Assembly (NCBI GenBank): GCA_023447635.1 | Contig: JAEXNA010000019.1 | Span: forward strand, 1-9,208 | Direction of reading: 5' to 3' | Length of the DNA stretch: 9,208 nt | Source of the DNA: Vulcanimicrobiota bacterium | GTDB lineage: Bacteria > Vulcanimicrobiota > Xenobia > Xenobiales > JADMJV01 | In this document: positions 1 to 7,048 of the stretch, one piece after another | Position numbering within the stretch: the first letter of the stretch is position 1 | Layout of the letters: each line of letters begins with the position of its first letter | Notes under the pieces: generated by a model | Told to the model about the DNA's origin: nothing | What the model saw: only the letters and a program-made list of their open reading frames with translations | Databases searched by the model: none | Program-made: the position numbers and the translations under genes

Positions 1-530
1 GCTCTCGGTCGGGCCTGGGCTATACCGTTTCGACCTGGGCGCTCGTTCCCGTCTCCCAACCGCTTCCTCAGCCGGCAGCGAGCCCCGCTTCGCCCAAAAA
101 GGTCGAGGTCAAGAAGACCCCGCCGCTGGTTCGGGAAGGTCCGTCCCGGGTGCTGGTGGCCGAAGACAACCCGATCAACCGGCAGGTGCTTAGGCTCTCT
201 TTAGAGCGGCAAGGGTTCGAGGTGGCGCTGGTCGAGAACGGGCGTCAAGCCGTCGACATGTTCACCGAAGCGGCCGACGATCATTTTCAGCTGATCATTC
301 TGGACCTGCAGATGCCGGAACTCGACGGAATGTCTGCGGCCACGGAGATTCGACGGATCACCGGGCAAGGCCGCCGGCCTGTTCCGCTGTTGGCCTTGAC
401 CGCAAGAACTTTAGAAGAGGACCACGTGGCCTGCCATCAGGCGGGATTTGACCTGGTCCAAACCAAGCCGCCCGTCATCGAAGACCTGGTGGACACCATG
501 AACCGACTGATCAAGGAGTACAATACGTGA
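1..530 (+). CDS. Probable hybrid sensor histidine kinase, C-terminal part with receiver domain (5' partial)
   Basis: The frame is open from the left edge (first full codon at 3), so only the C-terminal ~175 residues are seen. The first ~16 residues (GLGYTVSTWALVPVS) look like the last strand of a histidine-kinase ATPase domain; this is a weak inference from a short piece. A Pro/Ala/Lys linker follows, then a complete receiver domain from about base 149. The receiver has the acidic pair (AEDN), the phospho-acceptor Asp in ILDLQMPELDG, the switch Thr in LALTART and the Lys of QTKPP, so it should accept phosphate. A GTG at 150 could begin a stand-alone receiver, but the frame runs on upstream with protein-like sequence and a fusion is more likely. 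The stop overlaps the receptor's GTG start by 4 bases, which ties it to the chemosensory operon. It could be an extra input or the output of that system. Confidence 0.8.
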   Translation, partial: SRSGLGYTVSTWALVPVSQPLPQPAASPASPKKVEVKKTPPLVREGPSRVLVAEDNPINRQVLRLSLERQGFEVALVENGRQAVDMFTEAADDHFQLIILDLQMPELDGMSAATEIRRITGQGRRPVPLLALTARTLEEDHVACHQAGFDLVQTKPPVIEDLVDTMNRLIKEYNT

Positions 531-2164
531 AAGAGTCCTCGCTTCTGCGCCTGTTCCTGGGGGCGTTTTTCGCGTTCTTCCTTTACCTGGTAGTGTTCGG
601 AGTGACCAATCTGGTCCTTATCCTGTCGGTGGATACGGCCTCCTCCTCGGCCAACCGGGCCTATGAGACGCAGCGCCGGTTGACCCGGCTGCGCAATGTC
701 GTACTTCTGACCGAAACGGCGCAGCGAGGCTATCTGCTCACCGACAAGCGCAGCTACCTGATCTCGATCGACGATCAACGAGCCGAAGCCGAAAAGTTGC
801 TGAAAGAGTTAGACTCGACCCTGACTCGGGACGCCTTGCGCGGGCTGTTGTCCGAACTCGGTCCACGCATCATCCGCAAACTCGACGAGATGCAGTCGAC
901 CATCGCCCTCAAAGAAGGTGGCAATCAGAAGGCCGCGCTCGATGTGGTCAAGACCGACGATGGCAAAGCGCTGATGGACGACATCAACAACCGCATCAAC
1001 ACCCTGCAAGAGGCCGAACTCGAAGTGGTGGCGCAGGAGCAGGCCCGTATCAAGAGTCTGTTCTGGTGGCTTCAGATGCTGATCGCTTTTGGTCTGGTCG
1101 GGTTCGCCATTTTCACCACCCTGGCTTACCAGGCCGTGGCTCGTCGCTTCCAGCCGCTGCACGTGCTGGTGGAGCGGGCCGCCCAGATCTCGCGGGGCGA
1201 CCTGACCGGCCAGCCGCTGCCGGTCGGGGTGCGGGACGAGGTCGGCATCGTCACCGAAGCTTACAACTCCATGCTGGCGGGTCTGCGACGCATCTTCGCG
1301 CGCACCGAGGAAGCGCAGACCAAGATCCGCGATATCAGCGCCCGCCTGGCCCGTTCGTCAGCTGAGCAGGCGTCGTCCTCGGTTCAGCAGGCGACCGCTG
1401 TTCAAGAGACGGCCGTCACCTTAGAAGAGCTCTCCCAGTCAGCCACCCAGATCGCCGAGCGCGCCTCGGAAGTCGGTGGGGATTCGCGGGTCACGGCGGC
1501 TGAAAGCCGGAGAGGACTCGACGCCGTGGAAGAAACCATCAATCTGTCCGAGAAAGCTCGTCAGGGCGTCGAGGACGTCGCTTCGACCATCGTGGCACTG
1601 AACCAGAAGGCGCAGGACCTGGAAGCGATCGTCAGCTCGGTCAACGAACTGGCCGAACGTTCCAACATCCTCTCCATCAACGCCGCTATCCAGGCCGCTG
1701 CGGCCGGGGCGGAAGGCGCCACCTTCACGGTGCTGGCCAACGAGATGCGCCTGCTAGCCAGCCGTTCGAAAGAGGCTACCGTCGAGGTCAAAGGCTCGCT
1801 GGCCGAGATTCGCGGCGGCATCCACAAAGCGGTGATGATGGCCGAGGAGGCGATGAAGCGCTCGCAGTCGGGCGACAAGAACAGCCGGCGCACGGAGACC
1901 ACCATTCGCACTATGGTCGAGTCGTTCAAGAAGGGCGACGACGCCTTCCAGCAGATCGTGGCCGCCACCCGGCAGCAAAGCCACGCTTTCAAACAGGTCG
2001 AAGAGGCGCTGGTCTCGATTCAAGAGACCGCCATGCAGGCCGAAAAGGGCAGTCGCGAGCTGGAACGCGATTCTAACGAGCTGAATCTGTTGTCTCAGGA
2101 GCTGCACAAGACCCTGACCCGCTACGACCAGAGCATGCCCGGAGCGATCGGCGAGGCGCTGTGA
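527..2164 (+). CDS. Methyl-accepting chemotaxis protein, CHASE3-HAMP-MCP signal (WspA-position receptor)
   Basis: This 545-residue inner-membrane receptor should sense an external or envelope signal and control the CheA kinase. Visible parts are TM1 (~8-34), a helical extracytoplasmic domain (~40-175) with the CHASE3-type motif TAQRGYLLTD at 64-73, TM2 (~178-200), HAMP (~203-257) and a long coiled-coil signalling domain (~260-535). Gln/Glu pairs at ~287-302 (VQQATAVQETAVTLEE) resemble methylation sites. The hairpin tip is at ~372-405; NAAIQAAAAGAEGATF replaces the usual NAAVEAARAGEQGRGF. The IQAA form recalls PilJ-type receptors, but the loss of the following GE and GRG residues is unusual. 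The GTG start has AAGGAG at 513-518, 8 bases upstream, and overlaps the previous stop (GTGA). Size, topology and position match WspA. The ligand is unknown. Confidence 0.93.
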   Translation: MKESSLLRLFLGAFFAFFLYLVVFGVTNLVLILSVDTASSSANRAYETQRRLTRLRNVVLLTETAQRGYLLTDKRSYLISIDDQRAEAEKLLKELDSTLTRDALRGLLSELGPRIIRKLDEMQSTIALKEGGNQKAALDVVKTDDGKALMDDINNRINTLQEAELEVVAQEQARIKSLFWWLQMLIAFGLVGFAIFTTLAYQAVARRFQPLHVLVERAAQISRGDLTGQPLPVGVRDEVGIVTEAYNSMLAGLRRIFARTEEAQTKIRDISARLARSSAEQASSSVQQATAVQETAVTLEELSQSATQIAERASEVGGDSRVTAAESRRGLDAVEETINLSEKARQGVEDVASTIVALNQKAQDLEAIVSSVNELAERSNILSINAAIQAAAAGAEGATFTVLANEMRLLASRSKEATVEVKGSLAEIRGGIHKAVMMAEEAMKRSQSGDKNSRRTETTIRTMVESFKKGDDAFQQIVAATRQQSHAFKQVEEALVSIQETAMQAEKGSRELERDSNELNLLSQELHKTLTRYDQSMPGAIGEAL

Positions 2165-2655
2165 TCTCGCTGCTGCTGGTCACGACCTCGGGCCACGACT
2201 TCGCTTTTCGTCGCGAAGACATCGAGACCGTGCTGCAGCTTCCGCGTCTTACCCGTCAGCCGGGCGATATTTCGCTGATCGAGGGATGGATGAACCTGCG
2301 GGGGGAAACACTGCCGGTGATCTCGCTGGCCGATGTGCTGGATCTTCCCCCTCAACCGGTGGCCCTGTCCGACCATCTGGTACTGACGGGGGAACGCCCC
2401 CGAGTGATCTGGAGGGTCGCTCGGGTCGAAGGGCTGGGGGAGGTCAGCTGGGAGAGCCTCCGGCTGATGGAGCACGCCGCCGACCCCAATCCGCGCTATG
2501 TGGCCCAGTTTTCCCTCGACGGGTCGACCACGGTCAATCTGCTGAACGTGGCCAGCCTGCTGTTGGCCGAGGAGCAGCAGCGTCTGAAGGTGGCCCAGGA
2601 GCGTCGGCAGAGCCGCCTGCAAGAGCTGGAGGGCGCGGAGGAGTCCCATGTTTGA
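2161..2655 (+). CDS. cheW: CheW-like coupling protein (first copy, WspB position)
   Basis: This 164-residue cytoplasmic adaptor should link the receptor tip to the CheA P5 domain. The segment IEGWMNLRGETLPVISL (40-56) carries the CheW hallmark NLRGE followed by a PVISL strand, and VNLLNVASLL near 125-134 fits the last part of the fold. Residues ~136-160 form a charged, probably helical tail (EEQQRLKVAQERRQ) beyond a minimal CheW domain; it might form a coiled coil with the CheR encoded next. The GTG start overlaps the receptor stop by 4 bases and has only a weak GCGAGG ahead of it, so translation probably depends on coupling to the receptor. Its stop lies 8 bases inside the next gene. The family call is solid. 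Assignment to WspB rests on position only. Confidence 0.88.
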   Translation: MISLLLVTTSGHDFAFRREDIETVLQLPRLTRQPGDISLIEGWMNLRGETLPVISLADVLDLPPQPVALSDHLVLTGERPRVIWRVARVEGLGEVSWESLRLMEHAADPNPRYVAQFSLDGSTTVNLLNVASLLLAEEQQRLKVAQERRQSRLQELEGAEESHV

Positions 2656-3718
2656 GCGCACCCTCGAAGGGTTGGAGCAAGAGCTGCGGATGGTGGTCCC
2701 TGACGCCCAGAAGGCGATCCTGCAGCGCCAGATGCCGGAGGCCGACCGCGAAGAGCTGCTCTCGCAGCTGACCAACGGCCAGACTTATTTTTTCCGCCAT
2801 CCAGATCAGTGCCAGGCGTTTGAAGAGTACCTTCGAGGAACGGAACTGCAGAAGACGTTCCGCATCTGGTCGGCGGGCTGCTCGACCGGCTGCGAGCCGT
2901 ATACCATCGCCATGATGCTCGACAAGACCCGTCGTCAGGGACGGGTCGTCGGCACGGATATTTCGCGGGAGCGCCTGCGTCAAGCCGAGCAAGGCGTGTA
3001 TCGAGAGAGCCGCATGCTGCGCCTGAATCTGGCCGAGCGTGATCGTTACTTTGCCGCCCACGGCTCCGGTCAATGGCAGATCCGCCCCTGGCTGAAAGCC
3101 TCGGTCCAGTTCCACCAGGAGAACCTCAACGAGAGCAACGGACCGGGCATGGCCCGCTATTGGGATGTCATTTTCTGCCGCAACGTGCTGATCTATTTCG
3201 ACGAGGCAGGCGCCCGAGAGATTCTCGGTCGTATGGTCGAGCGGCTGGAGACGGGGGGAGTGCTGGTGCTGGGCTACCCCGAGGCGTTCTTCGGGCTGCA
3301 GCACCCCGAGTTGGTCTTGATGGCGGCTCGCACGGCGATTTTTACCAAGGTCCCTCGGGTGGAAGAGTCGGCCCTCCAACCGCTGGCTCCAACCCTTCCG
3401 GTGGCCTCCCATCCGGGCGCCTTCCAGGAGGGCCTTCGGCTGCACGCGATGGGCCGGCTGGCCGAGGCGCGCCAGCAGTTTCTCGAGGCGGAAGTGAACG
3501 AACCCGGGATGGCGCTGGTTCACTACTTCTCTGCTCGGCTGCACGACGAGCTCAAGGAGACGGACAGCGCGGTCGCCTCGCTGCGAAAGTTTTTCCAGAA
3601 CTACCGAGACGACGACCCCGAGGTTTTGGACTTTACCCGCCGCAACGGTCTGAGTCTGGAGCAGCTGAATCAGGCGGCCACCCGTCTGCGCGAGCGTCTG
3701 GAGCAGCACGAACGATGA
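2648..3718 (+). CDS. cheR: CheR-type protein-glutamate methyltransferase with C-terminal TPR-like region (WspC-like)
   Basis: It should transfer methyl groups from S-adenosylmethionine to receptor glutamates, opposing CheB. The CheR signatures are in order: TYFFR (46-50), the SAM-binding loop IWSAGCSTG with EPYTIA (73-88), GTDIS (102-106), and YWDVIFCRNVLIYFD (171-185). The loop normally reads GEEPYS; here the first Glu is Cys82, while the second Glu, Pro and Tyr remain. The N-terminal helical subdomain is short (~40 residues before TYFFR). After the catalytic domain (~to 235) comes a Pro/Ala linker, then helices at ~257-325 of TPR type (AFQEGLRLHAMGRLAEARQQF and the following pair). A TPR tail is typical of WspC and FrzF. 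The ATG has a strong GGAGGAG at 2637-2643, 4 bases away, which fixes the start despite the 8-base overlap. Confidence 0.93.
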   Translation: MFERTLEGLEQELRMVVPDAQKAILQRQMPEADREELLSQLTNGQTYFFRHPDQCQAFEEYLRGTELQKTFRIWSAGCSTGCEPYTIAMMLDKTRRQGRVVGTDISRERLRQAEQGVYRESRMLRLNLAERDRYFAAHGSGQWQIRPWLKASVQFHQENLNESNGPGMARYWDVIFCRNVLIYFDEAGAREILGRMVERLETGGVLVLGYPEAFFGLQHPELVLMAARTAIFTKVPRVEESALQPLAPTLPVASHPGAFQEGLRLHAMGRLAEARQQFLEAEVNEPGMALVHYFSARLHDELKETDSAVASLRKFFQNYRDDDPEVLDFTRRNGLSLEQLNQAATRLRERLEQHER

Positions 3719-4182
3719 GTGAAGACGAGATTCTCGACGAGCGTACCGCGTTGTACGCCAGCACCGAACAGGCAACCCGCCTGGGAGTACGCTGCTTGCG
3801 GGTGGCGCTGGGCCAGCGCGAGTGGCTTTTTCCGGAGACGGACGTCCGCTCGTTGCTTTCGGAAAACGCCATCTGCGCGTTGCCTCCGGGCGTTCGTTGG
3901 GCCGGCTATCACTGCGTGGGGCTGCTTTCGCACGCTATGACGCCGCTGCCCGTTCTGTGCTGGGGAGAGCTGGCCGGCTACCGTGCTCTGGATTCCGATC
4001 AGGAAGTCGCCCTGCTGCTGCTGTCTGGAGCTGGAATCGCTTTAAGGGTGCCGGGTCCGGTAGGCATGAGGCTTCGCCAGCTGAGCGAGCTGGGGCCTGA
4101 CGACCACTCCTGGTCCCAGGGGCGGACAGGCGAAGGCGAATCGGTGGCCGACCTTGGGCGACTGACGGGAGCGGCGGGATGA
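3715..4182 (+). CDS. Divergent second CheW-like protein (WspD position)
   Basis: This 155-residue gene is easily missed because its frame stays open far upstream, inside cheR. The ATG at 3715 makes an ATGA overlap with the cheR stop, and a second ATGA with cheA closes the gene. The N-terminus (EILDERTALYAS, 5-16) resembles the 'I/L-L-x-x-RA-x-x-LA' lead-in that I recall from WspD-type CheW proteins. The body fits a CheW pattern: RCLRVALGQREWLFPETDVRSLL (26-48, first strands), ALPPGVRWAGYHCVGLL (55-71) and LPVLCWGELAGY (78-89). The usual NLRG loop is missing, replaced by GLLSHAMTP, and the C-terminal half is short. It should be an adaptor between receptor and kinase, perhaps with altered or weakened binding. 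The family call is supported by weak similarity plus a strongly diagnostic position. Confidence 0.75.
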   Translation: MSEDEILDERTALYASTEQATRLGVRCLRVALGQREWLFPETDVRSLLSENAICALPPGVRWAGYHCVGLLSHAMTPLPVLCWGELAGYRALDSDQEVALLLLSGAGIALRVPGPVGMRLRQLSELGPDDHSWSQGRTGEGESVADLGRLTGAAG

Positions 4183-6062
4183 CGGAACGTTCTCAGGTGC
4201 AAGAGTCGCTGCTCAAAGCGTTCCGGGAAGAGTTCCAGCAGGATCTGGCCTCGGTCCGTCAGGAGTGGGAGGGCTATCAGCCCAACCGCAAGACGCGATT
4301 AAGCGATCTGGCTGACCTGCGCCGTCTGTTACACACCATCAAAGGCAGCACTCGACTGCTGGGGTTCGAGGGGGTGCCGGAGCAGGTTCACGCCCTCGAA
4401 GAGATGGTGCTCGAGGCGCTGCGCAAAAAGAAGAAACCGGCCGAGTTCTGGGACGGCCTGGCAGAACTCGAAGAAGCCGTGGCGCTTCACCTGGGAGAAA
4501 GCGCGCCCGAGCCATCGATGGAGCTAGAAGTCTCGCCCCTGGCCGCGATGGCGCCAGCACTGTCCATGGCCCCGTCGAGTGCGCCAAGTTCGTCTTCTTC
4601 CGTCGCTTATAGTTTTTTGCTATCCGTCGATGAACTGGTGGTGTTGGGAGAGAGTCTGGTTGAAGAGCTTCAAGCGGAAGGGCGAAGCGCGGGCGGGTTT
4701 AGCCATCGCGCCGCGCTGCTGGTAGAGCGAACGCGCGCGCTGAGGGACCAGGCCCGTCGTATGACTCTGCTGCCGGCCAGCGAGCTCTTTGCGGGGATGA
4801 CGGAATTGGCGCGGCGCGTCGCTGCCGAGTCGGGCAAGACGGTGCGGGTCACCCACCACATCGAGCCCGGCCAGATGGAGCGTGAGACGGTGGCAGCGTT
4901 GCGGCCGGCTCTGACCCATCTGGTTTCGAACGCGGTGAGCCACGGGGTTTCCGGCGCTTCCGGCGTGGTCGAGTTTAGCTACCAGCGGTTTCCTGGCTAC
5001 GTGACCGTCTCGGTGGCCGATCAGGGAGTCGGGATCTCGCTTCCCGTTCTTCGCGAGGCTGTGCTCAAGGGGCGTCACCTCTCTGCCAGAGAGTGGGACG
5101 CTCTGGACCGTCAGGCTCAGCTGGATTGGATTTTCCACCCCGGGCTTTCGACCCGATCCGAGGCCGACCTGTCGGCCGGACGCGGCATGGGGCTCTCTAT
5201 CGTGGCCGAAACGGTGCAACGGTTGGGCGGTCGGGCCGAAGTGCAGAGTTCGGATAAGGGCACCGTCTTTCGTCTGGTCCTGCCCGCCAACTGGAACTTG
5301 CGAACCGTTCTGCGAGTGCGCTCGGCCGGTCAGGAGTTGGCCGTGCTGAGTTCCGAGATCGAGGCGGTCGAAGCGCGAGCCCTGGGCGGTCAGGTCGCTG
5401 AGAAGGCTGGGGAACTGGCCACCCTGGTCGGCTTTCCGGGAGCGCTTCGCGAGGGCGCTTATCGGATTCTGCTGGCCCGAGGCAAGGGGGCCAGCGTTGC
5501 CGTCGGCGTCGACGAGTTGGGCGAGTTCGAACACGTCCTGGTGACGCCGCCGCCGCTCGGTCTGACCGGTTTGACGCCGGCGGTGATCGGTATGACCTCG
5601 CATCGCGGGGTGCCCATGCCGGTGCTCTCGCTACGGACCTTGCTCGAGGCGCCGCTGGCCAACCGGGGCCACGCGCCGGTCGCGATGACTCCGGCCGAGG
5701 GGGCGCTTCTGCTGGTGGTCGACGATTCGGTCACCACCCGAACGATGGTTAGCGGGATCTTGCAGAGCGCCGGCTATCGAGTGCTGACCGCCTCCGACGG
5801 GAAGCAGGGTCTGGAACTGGCCCATACCCCCGACGTCTCCGGTATCGTGAGCGACCTGCAGATGCCGATCATGGACGGTCTCGAGTTCCTCGAGGCGCTG
5901 CGCTCTGACCCCTTGACTTCGGCTATCCCCTTTGTCCTGCTGACCTCGATCGATGACGTGGCCACCTTCGAGAAAGCTTCCGGATTGGGCGCGGACCGCT
6001 GCCTGGGCAAGCAGAACTTCACCGAAGGGCTCTTGCTCAAGACGGTCGAGGAGCTTTTATGA
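4179..6062 (+). CDS. cheA: Hybrid chemotaxis kinase CheA with C-terminal receiver (WspE-like)
   Basis: This 627-residue cytoplasmic histidine kinase is the core of the pathway. The domains are Hpt (P1, ~5-105) with phospho-His52 in LLHTIKGS; a Pro/Ser/Ala linker (~106-143); a P3-like dimerisation helix pair (~145-210); the ATPase P4 (~220-370) with N box HLVSNAVSHG (247-256), G1 DQGVG (281-285), a typical CheA lid ending in GLSTR, and G2 GRGMGL (334-339); the CheW-like P5 (~375-495); and a receiver (~510-627) with Asp515/516, acceptor Asp559, Thr589 and Lys611. All catalytic residues are present. No CheY-binding P2 domain is seen, as usual when a receiver is fused. G2 reads GMGLS where CheA often has GVGMD. 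The ATG has GGGAG 7 bases upstream and overlaps the previous gene by ATGA. Confidence 0.95.
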   Translation: MTERSQVQESLLKAFREEFQQDLASVRQEWEGYQPNRKTRLSDLADLRRLLHTIKGSTRLLGFEGVPEQVHALEEMVLEALRKKKKPAEFWDGLAELEEAVALHLGESAPEPSMELEVSPLAAMAPALSMAPSSAPSSSSSVAYSFLLSVDELVVLGESLVEELQAEGRSAGGFSHRAALLVERTRALRDQARRMTLLPASELFAGMTELARRVAAESGKTVRVTHHIEPGQMERETVAALRPALTHLVSNAVSHGVSGASGVVEFSYQRFPGYVTVSVADQGVGISLPVLREAVLKGRHLSAREWDALDRQAQLDWIFHPGLSTRSEADLSAGRGMGLSIVAETVQRLGGRAEVQSSDKGTVFRLVLPANWNLRTVLRVRSAGQELAVLSSEIEAVEARALGGQVAEKAGELATLVGFPGALREGAYRILLARGKGASVAVGVDELGEFEHVLVTPPPLGLTGLTPAVIGMTSHRGVPMPVLSLRTLLEAPLANRGHAPVAMTPAEGALLLVVDDSVTTRTMVSGILQSAGYRVLTASDGKQGLELAHTPDVSGIVSDLQMPIMDGLEFLEALRSDPLTSAIPFVLLTSIDDVATFEKASGLGADRCLGKQNFTEGLLLKTVEELL

Positions 6063-7048
6063 CGACGGTTCGCTGCGCCATCGTGGAAGACTCGGCGTTC
6101 CAGCGCGAGTTTCTACGCCATAAACTAAGCCTGGATCCCCGTATCGAGGTGGTCGGCGTCTACGCACGCGGCGAAGAGTTGCTGGAAGCCGTCGGCTTCA
6201 TCCGTCCGGACGTCGTGACCATGGACGCTCAACTGCCCGGCCTGTCGGGGCCGGAGACGGTGCAGAAACTGCTCCAGCTTTACCCGGTGCCGGTGGTGCT
6301 GTTTTCGGCCTCGGCCTCCTACTGGGCCCCTTCGGCCCAGGAAGCCGGTGTGGTCTCGGTCGTCGAGAAGGGGATGGGGCCCGAGCCGTCCGAGGAGGTG
6401 CTGGCGGAGCTGGTCAACCAGGTCGTGATCATGAGCCAGGTCAAGGTGTTTCGCCGGCGCGACCCTGGGCGCACCTTCGGAGGGCGGCGCTTTTTGGCGG
6501 TGGGAGCCTCCTCGGGAAGCCCCTGGTTGGTCGAGGCGATCCTGGAGAAGTTGGCCGGGCGGGATCTGGTCTGTTTCGTAGTGCAGCATCTTCCCGAAGG
6601 GGGAGAGGACAACTACGCTCGCTGGCTGAGTCGAACCACCGGGTGGACGGTCGAAGTCGCTCGAAGTGGGGCTCCGCTGCTGACCGGTCGCTGCTACGTG
6701 GCGCCTCACGGACGGCATATGGAGGTCGGCCACTTCACCCTGTCGCTGACCGACAGCCGGCGGCAGGACGGTCACTGCCCGTCCGTCAGCCGGCTGTTCC
6801 AGTCGCTGGCGATCTCCCACCCGCTGGGTACGGTGGGAGTGATCCTCTCGGGAATGGGGCGCGATGGCGCTCAGGGGTTGCTCGAGCTTCGCCGGGCCGG
6901 AGGGCTGACGCTGAGCCAGTCATCCGCCTCGGCGGGAGTCTCGGCGATGCCCAAGGCGGCCGAGGACCTGGGAGCGGTTTGCGAGTCTTATAGCTCGGCT
7001 ACGCTGGTCTCTCGTCTGGAGCGGCTGTTTCCTGCGCCTCGTCTGTGA
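6059..7048 (+). CDS. cheB: CheB-type receptor methylesterase, receiver plus esterase domains (WspF-like)
   Basis: This 329-residue enzyme hydrolyses receptor glutamyl methyl esters (and may deamidate glutamines); phosphorylation by CheA normally activates it. The N-terminal receiver (1-~125) has Glu10/Asp11 in VEDS, acceptor Asp56 in TMDAQLPG, Ser83 at the switch position and Lys104. After a basic linker (~128-143) the esterase domain carries the Ser-His-Asp triad: Ser151 in GASSGSP, His177 in VVQHLP and Asp269 in GMGRDG. It ends with the usual helix and no extension. GAGGAG at 6048-6053 lies 5 bases before the ATG, which overlaps the cheA stop by ATGA. It is the last gene of the operon. Its last ~16 codons overlap the 3' end of the opposing transporter gene. 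The enzyme appears intact. Confidence 0.95.
   Translation: MTTVRCAIVEDSAFQREFLRHKLSLDPRIEVVGVYARGEELLEAVGFIRPDVVTMDAQLPGLSGPETVQKLLQLYPVPVVLFSASASYWAPSAQEAGVVSVVEKGMGPEPSEEVLAELVNQVVIMSQVKVFRRRDPGRTFGGRRFLAVGASSGSPWLVEAILEKLAGRDLVCFVVQHLPEGGEDNYARWLSRTTGWTVEVARSGAPLLTGRCYVAPHGRHMEVGHFTLSLTDSRRQDGHCPSVSRLFQSLAISHPLGTVGVILSGMGRDGAQGLLELRRAGGLTLSQSSASAGVSAMPKAAEDLGAVCESYSSATLVSRLERLFPAPRL

Noticed and set aside
3073..3714. Plus-strand open frame running through cheR into the second CheW gene
   Set aside because: The part inside cheR is a Gly/Arg/Pro-rich out-of-frame translation. Only the part from ATG 3715 looks like a protein, so the upstream extension is not coding.
2534..3775. Long minus-strand open frame (413 codons) opposite cheR
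   Set aside because: It lies antisense to a clear CheR with all family motifs; its product has no recognisable domain and is the kind of open frame that high-GC genes produce on the other strand.
4620..5603. Minus-strand open frame (327 codons) opposite cheA
   Set aside because: It is antisense to the catalytic domains of CheA, rich in Arg/Gln/His, and has no family motif or ribosome site.
6125..6820. Minus-strand open frame opposite cheB
   Set aside because: It covers the conserved receiver and esterase motifs of CheB and shows no protein-like pattern of its own.
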